64,000 nucleotides of DNA from Halobacteriovorax marinus (GCA_002163155.1 MAAO01000004.1:124001-188000); one strand, 5' to 3'; counted from the stretch's first letter, positions 18,171 to 26,769 are shown. Translations and numbers: made by a program. The notes: generated by a model not told the origin, from the sequence alone.

Positions 18171-19919
18171 TTATTGGTTTACTACTTTTCCTCTAGAGAA
18201 ATAATATCCAGCATCGTTAATCCCTCTCCATGCGAGAAAGAGTAAGGCCGCTTCAATCTTGGCCTTCTTGGGATTAACTGTCGCACACAACTTATCAAAA
18301 ATTAACATATTTGCGTAGATATCGAGAGGAAAACTCGTCACGTCCCACACGCGGTGAAACCAGAATCTATCCATTCCCTGGTTACCTGTAGTGATGTAAT
18401 CACCCTTAACATCGTCGTAGAGTTTTTCAGTGAATAGACTTAGAAAAACCTCAGTTCCTTCAGGGGAGAAGAAATCTTCTTCCTTTAAATTCTGCAGATC
18501 AGTTAAAGTGAGTTTTTCGCCCGCTTCACCGCCACCCTTAGCAACAAGTTCCAAGAGTTTCTCTTCAAATTTAGGATCAACTTTACTTTCAATAATGTAG
18601 GTTAAAAATTCATTTAACTTTTCTCGTTGGGCTTCATCAGTCACTAGAAGTTTTAACTTTTCTTTTCTCTCTTCTTCGCTGGGAGAGAAAATTCCATTGT
18701 AAGCAGGAGAAGTGATTAAATCCACTGCCCCGTAGAAACTCATGGCCTTCACTAGTTTTTTGAAATGACCATCCCCTGCTCCGGTTAAGAGTTTACCGGC
18801 ATAGAAGTTTAGAAAAGTTGCCACGACTATATCGTAGGCAATTCCTTTAAACCAAAGGTCATCCTTCTCTTTGTCCCAATTCATAATGGAGTATGAAGCA
18901 CCTGCGGTAAGAGGAGCTAACGTTAGGATATATTTCCCGTAGGTCTTAGAGGCCCTTAATTGCACCTTAGTTGAATTCGTATTCTTACAGCCGTAGTAGA
19001 GTTTCTCGTAGAGCTTGGCCACTTCATCTGCGTGCTTATCAGCATTTTTAAAAATCTCTTCATCGGGAGACTTGTGTTTTTTTAAATACTTCTTTCGATG
19101 TTTGTCTTTAAAGTCATCAAGTTTTTTTCGGTCATCTGTAAACTTCTTCATCCACTTTCTTTGATTTCCTTCCGTGTAAACTTCGTGGGCATGCTCAAGA
19201 GCAATCAGCCGATCATTATCAGGTAGAGTTCTAGAAAAAGAGAGATATCTTCTAAGCGCTTTCATCTCACTATGATCATGAGTGAAGTGCTTTTTTATAA
19301 TCATCACTTCTTCTTCAGAGATATCAGAAAACCATCTCAGGTAAACTTCCATTCGTTCCTCTGGAAATTCTTTAGAGGCAAGTGCCCTCCCTAAGATGAC
19401 AGGAGCTTCCGATAATTTCTTTTCCGCATTACGATTAATAATAACCTTTCCAGCTTTATTAACCTTTAACCTAATGGGACTTTTATTGGAGTGATTCACA
19501 ATTTTTTTAAGCGTCACCCTATTTAGAATTTTTCTTCTCTTGGCTTCATTTAGTAATTTAACGTAAGCGTTATTTAACTCGCGGCTTGTTCCACGAAAAT
19601 CACTCAATTGAACCAGAGACTTTCTTTGTCCCCTATCGTCTAGCTTCCTAAGCTCCCCTAGAAATTTAGCTTGATGCTTTTTATAACTAAGAGTTCCCAC
19701 AGAATATTTGGGAAGATTGTAACCCTTATGCTGATCTAGAAAACTCAGCACAGCTCCTTTACAACTTTTAATTAGCCCAAGCGCCGCAGGTTCTCGCGAA
19801 ACTTTTATAGCAGGCCTCAGAGTATCCAAATACCAAGAAAGACTTAGAAAGAAGACCAGAAAGAATGTGAGTTTATTCTTATAATAAGACACGCCTTCTT
19901 TTCGGAGTAAAATATTCAA
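18171..19919 (-). CDS. Large orphan membrane-associated protein
   Basis: 582 residues, no family recognised. An N-terminal hydrophobic segment (LTFFLVFFLSLSWYL, about 18-32) is a signal or anchor. Residues about 35-340 are highly basic and helical, including a Lys-rich DDFKDKHRKKYLKKHK stretch. Weakly hydrophobic segments follow at about 355-400 and a second set near the C-terminus (about 530-575). In overall size and plan (signal, long charged helical part, late hydrophobic part) it recalls the 6248-8146 lipoprotein, but I see no alignable sequence. Single-gene unit, converging directly on mltG. Confidence 0.6.
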   Translation of the reverse strand: MNILLRKEGVSYYKNKLTFFLVFFLSLSWYLDTLRPAIKVSREPAALGLIKSCKGAVLSFLDQHKGYNLPKYSVGTLSYKKHQAKFLGELRKLDDRGQRKSLVQLSDFRGTSRELNNAYVKLLNEAKRRKILNRVTLKKIVNHSNKSPIRLKVNKAGKVIINRNAEKKLSEAPVILGRALASKEFPEERMEVYLRWFSDISEEEVMIIKKHFTHDHSEMKALRRYLSFSRTLPDNDRLIALEHAHEVYTEGNQRKWMKKFTDDRKKLDDFKDKHRKKYLKKHKSPDEEIFKNADKHADEVAKLYEKLYYGCKNTNSTKVQLRASKTYGKYILTLAPLTAGASYSIMNWDKEKDDLWFKGIAYDIVVATFLNFYAGKLLTGAGDGHFKKLVKAMSFYGAVDLITSPAYNGIFSPSEEERKEKLKLLVTDEAQREKLNEFLTYIIESKVDPKFEEKLLELVAKGGGEAGEKLTLTDLQNLKEEDFFSPEGTEVFLSLFTEKLYDDVKGDYITTGNQGMDRFWFHRVWDVTSFPLDIYANMLIFDKLCATVNPKKAKIEAALLFLAWRGINDAGYYFSRGKVVNQ

Positions 19920-20001
19920 GTCTTTAGAATATTAAACTACCCGACGAAAAGCATCGCCTATTACCATAAACAGGCTCAGTTTACCCTGCAAAATTTTTCT
20001 C

Positions 20002-20031
20002 TTGATAAGAGTTCGGGTTATAGTTTAAAAT
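20002..20031 (+). promoter_or_regulatory. Possible promoter of the dksA-like gene
   Basis: TTGATA (20002-20007) and TAAAAT (20026-20031) are 18 bases apart, about 65 bases before the ATG at 20096. The leader that follows has a short CTCAGTAGTGAG inverted repeat. The match to consensus is moderate and other pairings in this AT-rich stretch are possible. Confidence 0.4.
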
Positions 20032-20095
20032 ATCTTGTGGGACCATCCATGCTCAGTAGTGAGAACTAACTGACGCGTATTCAAGGAGGAATAGT

Positions 20096-20467
20096 ATGGG
20101 AAAGGTCAATCTCGATCATTTTAAAAAAATTCTACTTAAAAAACGTCAAGAGATCCTAAACGGTGGGCTACTTAAGTCTACAGAAGATCTCCATATTTCA
20201 CCTGATGACCTACCTGATGAAGCAGATCTTGCTCAAAGTGTAATCAATCAGCAAGTGACTTTTAATATGAGACAAAGAGAAATTACTAAACTTCGCTCTA
20301 TTGAAGAAGCACTAGAGAGAGTTGAAGAGGGAACTTACGGGCACTGCGAAGATTGTGATGATCCAATCGCTACAAAGCGTCTAGAGAACCAACCTTGGGC
20401 GACAATGTGTATCACTCACGCTGAAGAGCAAGAGCGTGAACAAAATAGATTCACAAGAATTAGCTAA
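20096..20467 (+). CDS. DksA/TraR-family regulator
   Basis: 123 residues. DksA-type proteins bind RNA polymerase through the secondary channel and act with ppGpp. The coiled coil carries DEADLA at 41-46, matching the DxxDxA tip motif, and the zinc finger has Cys84, Cys87, Cys105 and His108 (CEDC ... CITH), so the last ligand is His instead of Cys. The start has a strong AAGGAGG seven bases upstream. It is a single-gene unit ended by a clear terminator. It is shorter than E. coli DksA (151), so it could be a DksA paralogue. Confidence 0.88.
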   Translation: MGKVNLDHFKKILLKKRQEILNGGLLKSTEDLHISPDDLPDEADLAQSVINQQVTFNMRQREITKLRSIEEALERVEEGTYGHCEDCDDPIATKRLENQPWATMCITHAEEQEREQNRFTRIS

Positions 20468-20493
20468 AAATACCACAATTTTGAATATATACA

Positions 20494-20515
20494 GGGAGCG
20501 TAAGCTCCCTTTTTT
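20494..20515 (+). terminator. Intrinsic terminator of the dksA-like gene
   Basis: GGGAGC / GCTCCC stem with a GTAA tetraloop followed by six T. It is 26 bases after the stop codon. Confidence 0.88.
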
Positions 20516-20602
20516 ATTACCCTCTACCCTTCTTGGGTAAAAATATTGTAAAAAGCCACCACTCCATTTCTCGTTTCAACAAATCAGCGATATATTGTCT
20601 TT

Positions 20603-21241
20603 ATGAATAGAACTAACGTAAGCGGATATTCCCAGAAAGAAGAATTTATAAATTTCCTTACTCACGGAATTGGTGCAGTTCTCTCAGTTATTGGAGTGAT
20701 CTTTCTACTGATCAATGCTTTCAGCGCAAATAATCCTCTAATGATTGTTAGCTACCTGATTTACGGACTCTCGCTAATCTCATTGTATTCAGCTTCATCT
20801 TTCTATCACCTCGCAAAAGATGAATCCCAGAAACTAAAATTCAAGAAGCTAGATCATATTTGTATCTACTATCTCATCGCAGGAACCTACACTCCACTCA
20901 TGCTAAATAATCTTGGTGGACAAGTAGGAATTGGAACAACAATTGGGGTTTGGGTTATTGCTCTTTTTGGAACTATTTATAAATTGAAATCTAAGAAACA
21001 AAATAAATTCATCTCAACTGGTGCTTACCTTCTCATGGGTTGGGTAGTTCTTTTCATCTGGCCACAATTAAAAGCTGGTCTCAATGAAGCCGTTCTCGAA
21101 TGGCTTATTATCGGTGGACTCTTCTACAGTGTAGGAGTCATCTTCTACGTCATGAAGAAAGTCCCCTACACTCACGCTATCTGGCATCTCTTTGTCCTAG
21201 CGGGAAGCATCTCCCACTTCATCTCAATCACCCTCGCCTAA
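20603..21241 (+). CDS. Hemolysin III / PAQR-family seven-helix membrane protein
   Basis: 212 residues with about seven hydrophobic helices. Diagnostic pieces are SSFYHLAKDES at about 65-75, LDHICIYYLIAGTYTP at about 83-98 and HAIWHLFVLAGSISH near 191-205; the Ser, Asp and His residues in these form the metal site in this superfamily. Bacterial members (YqfA/hemolysin III) sit in the inner membrane and their biochemical role is not settled. The ATG starts a single-gene unit. The stop lies seven bases before the inverted repeat that opens the 21248-21634 element. Confidence 0.9.
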   Translation: MNRTNVSGYSQKEEFINFLTHGIGAVLSVIGVIFLLINAFSANNPLMIVSYLIYGLSLISLYSASSFYHLAKDESQKLKFKKLDHICIYYLIAGTYTPLMLNNLGGQVGIGTTIGVWVIALFGTIYKLKSKKQNKFISTGAYLLMGWVVLFIWPQLKAGLNEAVLEWLIIGGLFYSVGVIFYVMKKVPYTHAIWHLFVLAGSISHFISITLA

Positions 21242-21365
21242 TCCTTTTAGGTACGCGGTTACTTTTCTAAAAATTAGCTAGTTAGTTTTAGAACTTTCAA
21301 AAATGAAATACTTCAAATCAGTATTCAAGAATCTATTTATCTAAATGAATTTTTAGAGTAGATAA

Positions 21366-21439
21366 ATGAAGTCCTCGGTTATCTCTAAACCCTCAATGAT
21401 GAGGGCCTTAATCTAAGGAGAGGTCATGGAGGACTTCAT
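21366..21439 (+). promoter_or_regulatory. Inverted-repeat leader that can hide the peptide's ribosome binding site
   Basis: ATGAAGTCCTC (21366-21376) and GAGGACTTCAT (21429-21439) pair perfectly over 11 bases. Between them are a CCCTC / GAGGG hairpin (21390-21394 with 21401-21405) and the Shine-Dalgarno AAGGAGAGG (21415-21423). The start ATG (21426) sits at the foot of the stem. In the folded mRNA the start region would be largely closed, a design known for type I toxin mRNAs. The folding is read by eye. Confidence 0.6.
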
Positions 21440-21506
21440 AAGGGTGATTACCATAATCATTCTTTGTTTGCAGTTGGTAACTGCGATCATTGAATTTTTA
21501 AAGTAA
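21426..21506 (+). CDS. 26-residue hydrophobic peptide, type I toxin-like
   Basis: ATG at 21426 with AGGAG five bases upstream opens a 26-codon frame ending TAA at 21504-21506. The peptide has a short polar start (MEDF), one hydrophobic helix (residues about 7-23: VITIIILCLQLVTAIIE) and a Lys end, the plan of Fst/Ldr/TisB-type membrane toxins; I see no sequence match to any one of them. An in-frame TAA four codons upstream fixes the start. The leader folds over the start and a GC-rich hairpin follows the stop. The antisense RNA expected for type I systems is not proven. It could instead be a small membrane regulator. Confidence 0.55.
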   Translation: MEDFIRVITIIILCLQLVTAIIEFLK

Positions 21507-21512
21507 TCTTTA

Positions 21513-21539
21513 GGGGTAAGTGTACCAAGCACTTGCCCC
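21513..21539 (+). terminator. Stem-loop after the hydrophobic-peptide gene
   Basis: GGGGTAAGTGT (21513-21523) pairs with GCACTTGCCCC (21529-21539) over 11 positions with two G-U type pairs and a 5-base loop. There is no T-run, so it is either a weak terminator or a 3' stabilising structure; a second ATGAATT / AATTCAT hairpin lies just beyond. Confidence 0.5.
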
Positions 21540-21644
21540 ACCTTATGAATTTTATCATGAAATAATTCATGAAATCAAATCAAGAAAAGTGAATTGGTAA
21601 GTTGTTAGAACTACGAAAAGTAACCGCGTACCTATTTGGCGTAC

Positions 21645-22451
21645 CTATTTGCAGGCGAGAGGTTTAAATGCAAAACCGTGTTTTTGAATGATCTCTTTCA
21701 ATTTTCCGCTCTTACATAGTTTATTGTAGGCAGCTGAGTATCTCTTCATAATTTCTTTCTTATGAGGATTCGTTTTTAAAATAGCTGGTGAAGACAGCTC
21801 TTTTCTAAGCAGTGGTTCTAGTTGAATGATATTACTCTTTCGTTCTTCACTAAAAGTTTTTAGAATAACTTCTACTCTTTGCGGTTCAGAAATAAATAGG
21901 TCAATTCTCTTAGCGAGTAACATATTTATTTTTTGTCTATCGTTACGAACAAAGACCATGTCCACAGATTTATTCTTTAAAATAGATTCATCATAACCAC
22001 CGTGGATATGAGCACCGAGAGACACCTTTCCCATTTTCTTAATATCTGAAGTTTTTATTTTTGAACTTTTTAATGTAAAAAGCGCGACACTTTCATTATT
22101 AGTCGCCTCTAGAAAATCAAAGTCTCTGACATGTTGATCAACATTATTCCACATGGCAAAGAGCATATCGTATTGCTTCTTTCTCACACCTTCCCTACAC
22201 CTTGACCAAGGAATGAAGAGAATCTTAGCAGTAAAGCCTGCCTCTAACATGACAGTTCTTACGAACTCCGCCACTAGGCCACCATTTTCAAGACTTGCAC
22301 TGGCATAAGGTAGGCCCTCATGCCAACACATGGAAATTTTCTTGGGAACTTCTTTACTTGACCAGGTCTTGGAAACAAAACCATCGTCTTGAGCTTTAAT
22401 GGTAAAGCTCACGCAAGTGAGAAGAATGAGTGACAGAAATATTTTCTTCAT
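21645..22451 (-). CDS. Periplasmic solute-binding protein, family 3-like
   Basis: 268 residues with a signal peptide (residues 1-20, LILLTCVSFTIKAQ). The body resembles family 3 extracellular solute-binding proteins: GLPYASASLENGGLVAEFVR near 46-65, WSRCREGVRKKQYDMLF near 82-98 and FISEPQRVEVIL later. Members bind amino acids or similar small molecules in the periplasm. No permease or ATPase gene is nearby, so it may be an orphan binding protein or a sensor. The stop codon lies inside the second copy of the 13-base repeat next to the TIR element. No Shine-Dalgarno stands out. Confidence 0.75.
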   Translation of the reverse strand: MKKIFLSLILLTCVSFTIKAQDDGFVSKTWSSKEVPKKISMCWHEGLPYASASLENGGLVAEFVRTVMLEAGFTAKILFIPWSRCREGVRKKQYDMLFAMWNNVDQHVRDFDFLEATNNESVALFTLKSSKIKTSDIKKMGKVSLGAHIHGGYDESILKNKSVDMVFVRNDRQKINMLLAKRIDLFISEPQRVEVILKTFSEERKSNIIQLEPLLRKELSSPAILKTNPHKKEIMKRYSAAYNKLCKSGKLKEIIQKHGFAFKPLACK

Positions 22452-22539
22452 TAGTACCAGTCTAAAGTTAAATAATTGAATTAACTATAAAAGCGTTATC
22501 ACTATATTACTAGAGTTACTAATGATGATTATGAAGATT

Positions 22540-22761
22540 TTAGAGGTTCGCTTGCGCCGCCACGTTAGTCATAGACTTCGTTCTATTGGCAGAATGAACA
22601 ATCTTCATCACTTGCGACTCGATACTATAATCATCAGAATATACAATTTCACTTCTTATATCGTAAGAATTAATTGCTCTTTGTGCTCCAAGGTTCTGAC
22701 ACGAGGCCATAGTAAAGAGAAGACCAAAAATAAATAATAGAGATAATAGTACTGATTTCAA
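22540..22761 (-). CDS. Small lipoprotein with TTG start
   Basis: 73 residues from a TTG at 22761, chosen because AAGGA lies seven bases upstream (22769-22773) and the resulting N-terminus is a proper lipoprotein signal (MKSVLLSLLFIFGLLFTMASC, Cys about 21). A longer frame would put 26 polar residues before the signal. The mature part is short and polar and matches nothing I know. A GGATCA / TGATCC hairpin (22788-22804) lies just upstream, possibly an operator. Confidence 0.55.
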   Translation of the reverse strand: MKSVLLSLLFIFGLLFTMASCQNLGAQRAINSYDIRSEIVYSDDYSIESQVMKIVHSANRTKSMTNVAAQANL

Positions 22762-22787
22762 ATTAACATCCTTGTTATTTCTGACTT

Positions 22788-22905
22788 GGATCATTCCTTG
22801 ATCCTGCCCTCTATAAAGCAAGGGATATGCCAAAACCATGCTTCTATTTTCGGGCTCTTAAGCTAGAAATCTCGCCCCTAGGGTCAAATTGTCGGCGAAA
22901 TTGTC
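22788..22905. other. Inverted and direct repeats in the 379 bp gap before the subtilase gene
   Basis: The gap 22762-23140 holds no gene that I can support. It contains a GGATCA/TGATCC inverted repeat at 22788-22804 and an 8-base direct repeat AAATTGTC at 22886-22893 and 22898-22905, spaced 12 bases centre to centre. Both could be regulator sites for the divergent lipoprotein and protease genes. No convincing promoter pair could be fixed. Confidence 0.35.
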
Positions 22906-23140
22906 ACTAAAATGACGATGTAAGACTGTCCAAAAAGCATGTAAGAAGGTGAGAAAAACGTCTTATTTTTATACACCCTGTCAGCAGATAGGCAGTTTCC
23001 TAGACACTTTCTTAGCTAAGTCCATGTTTTCATATGGGTCTTGTTGGCCCAATCCTTGCTTTAATTATAGGAAATAAGGGAATGCTCACTTATGAGACAT
23101 TTCTGGGGAAATCGATTAATATTCGCATGGAGCTTAATCA

Positions 23141-24391
23141 ATGTCACACAACTTGAAGACACACGTATCTAAAAAACTTCTAAGTATCGGTCTTTCACTG
23201 GCGCTACTTTCTTTCTCGACTTTGGCAGGACCTGCTAAGACTAGAAAGTCGAGTCTAAGCCCACAGATGATGAAGAAGATTACTAAGAAGAAGTACTTCA
23301 AAGCATCTACTGCTGTAGTAAGACACAAAGATTCGATTGACCTAACTCAATTAAAATCAAACTACGCTAGTTGGGGAATTGATCCTGACAATCATAGCTC
23401 TTCTATTAACCTTATTCAGGCATGGAAAAATTATAAGAAAACTAAAAACATAGTTGTTGCTGTTATCGATACAGGAATTGATCCAGACCATCCATTTCTT
23501 AAAGATAATATTCATGTTCTTCAAGGACGTGCCAGTCAACTTAACTACGGACTAGATTTTTCTAAAGGAAAGTCTGCTGTAAATAAGCCACTTGATGATC
23601 ACGGTCACGGAACACACGTTGCCGGTATCGTAAAAAGTGTTTTTCCAAAAGTTAAACTACTTACACTTAAATATTATAATAGAACTGCCAATGGACAAGA
23701 TAACTTAAACTCTACTATTCAAGCACTAGAGTACGCAGTAAACATGGGTGTTGATGTAATCAATTACTCAGGTGGAGGGCCAGAGCCAGACAGAAGAGAG
23801 CTTGAGATCCTAAAGAAAGCAGAAGAAAAAGGGATTCTTGTTGTAGCAGCAGCTGGAAACGAAGAATCAAATATTGATAATAAAGATAATGCTTATTACC
23901 CAGCAAGTTACGGACTAAAGAATATTATTACTGTAACGGCTCATGACCAAAGTAAGAAGGTTTTAACCTCTTCAAACTACGGTAAAATAACTGTTGATAT
24001 CTCGGCACCTGGTTATAGAATTAAATCTGCTCTACCTAATAGAAGATCAGGTTATCTAACAGGAACAAGTCAGGCGACAGCATTTGTTTCAGGAGTAGCA
24101 GCACTAGTTAAGTCTCACTACCCGAACCTTAGCGCAGAAGAACTTAAGATGATTATCAAGAAGTCTGCTAAGAAAGAAATAACACTGATGGGTAAATGTG
24201 CTTCAGGTGGTCGTCTAGATGCTTCAAAAGCTCACACGATTGCAGCTCAGTACACAAAAGAGAAAGGACAAAAAAGAGGAATTGCAGTTAGAAGTAAACT
24301 TAAAAGAGAAGTTGCTCAAAAGTTTAACTCAAAGAAAAAGACTGGAAAGATTTACTACAGAGGAAATAAGACACAAAGTTCTGCAAACTAA
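23141..24391 (+). CDS. Secreted subtilisin-like serine protease (S8)
   Basis: 416 residues: signal peptide (about 1-29, ending FSTLAGPA), a short pro-region (30-80), then an S8 catalytic domain with Asp110 in VIDTGIDPDHP, His156 in DDHGHGTHVAG, oxyanion Asn240 in AAGN and nucleophile Ser310 in GTSQATAFVSG. The last 50 residues are Lys/Arg-rich and hold no known domain. By inference it is exported to the periplasm or outside; a predator could use it on prey protein. It is a single-gene unit, and its stop overlaps that of the converging gene by four bases. Confidence 0.93.
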   Translation: MSHNLKTHVSKKLLSIGLSLALLSFSTLAGPAKTRKSSLSPQMMKKITKKKYFKASTAVVRHKDSIDLTQLKSNYASWGIDPDNHSSSINLIQAWKNYKKTKNIVVAVIDTGIDPDHPFLKDNIHVLQGRASQLNYGLDFSKGKSAVNKPLDDHGHGTHVAGIVKSVFPKVKLLTLKYYNRTANGQDNLNSTIQALEYAVNMGVDVINYSGGGPEPDRRELEILKKAEEKGILVVAAAGNEESNIDNKDNAYYPASYGLKNIITVTAHDQSKKVLTSSNYGKITVDISAPGYRIKSALPNRRSGYLTGTSQATAFVSGVAALVKSHYPNLSAEELKMIIKKSAKKEITLMGKCASGGRLDASKAHTIAAQYTKEKGQKRGIAVRSKLKREVAQKFNSKKKTGKIYYRGNKTQSSAN

Positions 24392-25053
24392 TAATTAAAA
24401 ATCATATACCGGTAAAAAGATAGCGCAGCTGAAATTATACCAAAGCTCCCTAAGAACGTTACAGCTATCGACCCGAGTCTCATAAAACCAAAGACCTTAT
24501 AATTCAAAAGACTAAGAACAAAAGAAGAGGCTTCCTCTTTTTCTTTGTTTCCAAGAACAATCGCTGCTTGAATTTTCTGATACATGAGATGCAGATGATT
24601 ATCTTCAGAGTCCGAATCAATTTTTTGCCACAATTCACTCTCACTCACACCATATCTCACCAATTCAATAATGAGATCAGTGAACTCTTGCAGATAGAGG
24701 TTGCGGTCATTTAATCTAAATTCAGTTTGATCATATAGGTAATCCAAGAGCACATTATATCTAAAAAGAAGTTTTCTCTTGTATCGATTAAATTTCTTTG
24801 GATCAAGGGATTCAAAATCTTCATGCAACTTAGAAATGGGACCTAAATTCTCCCAATAACTCTCTCTAATTGAGTAGAAACTCTTCTCACCTAGCGGATC
24901 TCCTAGAAAATCAAAACCTATTTGATAGCCACAGGACTCACATTCATTATTATCGAGAAAGATTGACTCACACTGAGGACATCTTTGAATCTCTCTTTGT
25001 GGTCTTTGTAGAAATGAAGAAGATCCTGTCCTTGGATCACTATTTACTTGCAT
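24388..25053 (-). CDS. Zinc-ribbon protein with C-terminal membrane anchor
   Basis: About 221 residues from the ATG at 25053; an in-frame TTG at 25089 would add 12 residues, and neither start has a clear ribosome binding site. Near the N-terminus CPQC and CESC (about residues 26-42) form a zinc ribbon. The middle is helical and acidic, and residues about 190-215 are hydrophobic (FMRLGSIAVTFLGSFGIISA), a single membrane anchor near the C-terminus. Unknown function. Converges on the subtilase gene, overlapping it by four bases. Confidence 0.6.
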   Translation of the reverse strand: MQVNSDPRTGSSSFLQRPQREIQRCPQCESIFLDNNECESCGYQIGFDFLGDPLGEKSFYSIRESYWENLGPISKLHEDFESLDPKKFNRYKRKLLFRYNVLLDYLYDQTEFRLNDRNLYLQEFTDLIIELVRYGVSESELWQKIDSDSEDNHLHLMYQKIQAAIVLGNKEKEEASSFVLSLLNYKVFGFMRLGSIAVTFLGSFGIISAALSFYRYMIFNY

Positions 25054-25143
25054 ATCTAAATTGTACCTATAAATTCCTAAAATTGGCAATTTTCTATTTT
25101 GATTAGTATTATTATAGAAAATTAAAAACGAAACGAGTTAATT

Positions 25144-26769
25144 ATGAATACACCTTTTGCGCATAAATGGATCCCCTCACTCTTTCTCCCTTTTATTGGA
25201 GGAATGATTTATGCAACAAGTTTTCCCATGACCTTTGCCCCTACGTTCTTCTTTGGAACAATTATCGGAATGTCTCTTCTCTTTTACGCTCTAGCATTTT
25301 CTAAAGAAGAGATGGATGAGCAATCCGTATGGAGAGAAATATTTAGTGTGCTGGCCTTCAGTGCTGGTTACAACCTACTTGGTTACTACTGGATCCCTGA
25401 AACACTTAAAGTCTTTGGCTCCATCAGCTTTCCTCTTAATTGGTTTCTAGGTTTTTTCTTTTCACTTATCATTAGCCCTCACTTAATTATCTTTGTTCTA
25501 CTGCACAGAGGTTATAAGAAACTCTCTGTAAAAAGTAGCTCCGTAGTCTCAAGCGTCTCCAGTCGAAATATTGTCTACGCCCTGGCACTTACATTGGTTG
25601 AATACTACACTCCCCAACAATTTCCAGCGCACATGGGACACAGCTGGATGAGTTTAGCTCCTCATCTTGGACTCGCCCCTATTTTTGGAGCTCCCCTCTA
25701 TTCTTTTCTCAATTTCTGGTTGGCGCTCTCGCTTATTTCAAGAATTAAACAAGCAAAGACTGACTACTTATGCCTAAGCACTTTCATATTAGTTCTCATT
25801 TTAAACTTTAGTTTTCCTCTGAAAGATCTAGCGAAACAAAGTGAAATGAAGCACAACTTAAGACTTGTACAACCAAATATTGGAAATTTTCTAAAAGTTA
25901 GTTCTGAAAATGGAAAGGTTTACGCTTTTAAAGAAGTCTATGATCTCTACTTGGATTTAAGTACTAAAAGTAGTGACAAGAAAATTGATCTCATTGTCTG
26001 GCCAGAAACCGCCTACCCAAGACTACTCAACTCTACCAGAATGAAAAAGGACCCACGCTTTACTCCGCGCCTTATTAGAGAAGTTATTTCAAGAACCGGC
26101 TCTGAACTCTTCACAGGTGGTTATGATAAATCGAGTATTCAAAATGAAATGTTCTTTGAAACGGAATACAATAGTGCCTTTCACTTTCAAAGGGACGGGA
26201 AATTAAAAGATATTTTCCACAAAATGAAACTCATTCCCTTTGGAGAGGGACTTCCTTTTGGTCCATTCAATCAATATCTCGCAAGATATATTCAAAACAT
26301 CTCCTTCTTTGCCAGCGGAGATAAGTTCACTCTCTTTCACACCAATAGAGGAACTCCCTTTGGTGCGGCCATCTGTTATGAGATCCTCTTCTCTTCTTTT
26401 ATTAGGGACAATTTAAATAGCGTCAAAGAACAACCTGACTTTCTCATAAACTTAACAAATGACAGTTGGTACGGCAGAACCGCAGAACCTGAACAACACC
26501 TCTTCCTTGCCAAGTGGCGCGCTCTAGAATTTCAATTGCCCATCGTACGCATGACAAACACAGGAATCACTTCCATCATTTATCCAAATGGAAGTGAAAC
26601 AAAGAGATCTAAATTATTTGAGATTGCTGTGCAAGATGTAGAGATTTCGACAGACAAGAGAGAGAAGACAGTCTTTCAAAAAGTTGGAATTCTCTCAACT
26701 CTTTTACTGGTAGCACTCTTAGCGTTAATCGCTCTCGCTCTTTCAAAGTTTAAGACTTTGAAGAGCTGA
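25144..26769 (+). CDS. lnt: Apolipoprotein N-acyltransferase
   Basis: 541 residues. Lnt adds the third acyl chain to the N-terminal Cys of lipoproteins at the inner membrane. The first 230 residues hold about six membrane helices. The nitrilase-like domain follows with Glu288 in WPETAYP, Lys360 in FHKMKLIPFGEG and Cys411 in AAICYE, the expected catalytic triad. A last helix is at about 515-535. It suits the many lipoproteins in this window. Its 3' end overlaps kdsD on the opposite strand by 20 bases. The start ATG is preceded by a weak A-rich region. Confidence 0.94.
   Translation: MNTPFAHKWIPSLFLPFIGGMIYATSFPMTFAPTFFFGTIIGMSLLFYALAFSKEEMDEQSVWREIFSVLAFSAGYNLLGYYWIPETLKVFGSISFPLNWFLGFFFSLIISPHLIIFVLLHRGYKKLSVKSSSVVSSVSSRNIVYALALTLVEYYTPQQFPAHMGHSWMSLAPHLGLAPIFGAPLYSFLNFWLALSLISRIKQAKTDYLCLSTFILVLILNFSFPLKDLAKQSEMKHNLRLVQPNIGNFLKVSSENGKVYAFKEVYDLYLDLSTKSSDKKIDLIVWPETAYPRLLNSTRMKKDPRFTPRLIREVISRTGSELFTGGYDKSSIQNEMFFETEYNSAFHFQRDGKLKDIFHKMKLIPFGEGLPFGPFNQYLARYIQNISFFASGDKFTLFHTNRGTPFGAAICYEILFSSFIRDNLNSVKEQPDFLINLTNDSWYGRTAEPEQHLFLAKWRALEFQLPIVRMTNTGITSIIYPNGSETKRSKLFEIAVQDVEISTDKREKTVFQKVGILSTLLLVALLALIALALSKFKTLKS

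Larger units (their letters stand above)
21248..21634. mobile_element. TIR-bounded 387 bp element carrying a hydrophobic-peptide gene
   Basis: The 20 bases at 21248-21267 (TAGGTACGCGGTTACTTTTC) recur exactly as the reverse complement at 21615-21634. They enclose 347 bases that contain no protein gene other than the 26-codon frame at 21426-21506 and several hairpins. Immediately right of the element the 13 bases GCGTACCTATTTG occur twice in tandem (21627-21652), as if a second element end had been left. The outer TAGGTACGC also starts the element at 28364. No transposase is encoded, so it could be a non-autonomous (MITE-like) element; a long-range RNA stem is the alternative. No target duplication is clear. 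Confidence 0.55.
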
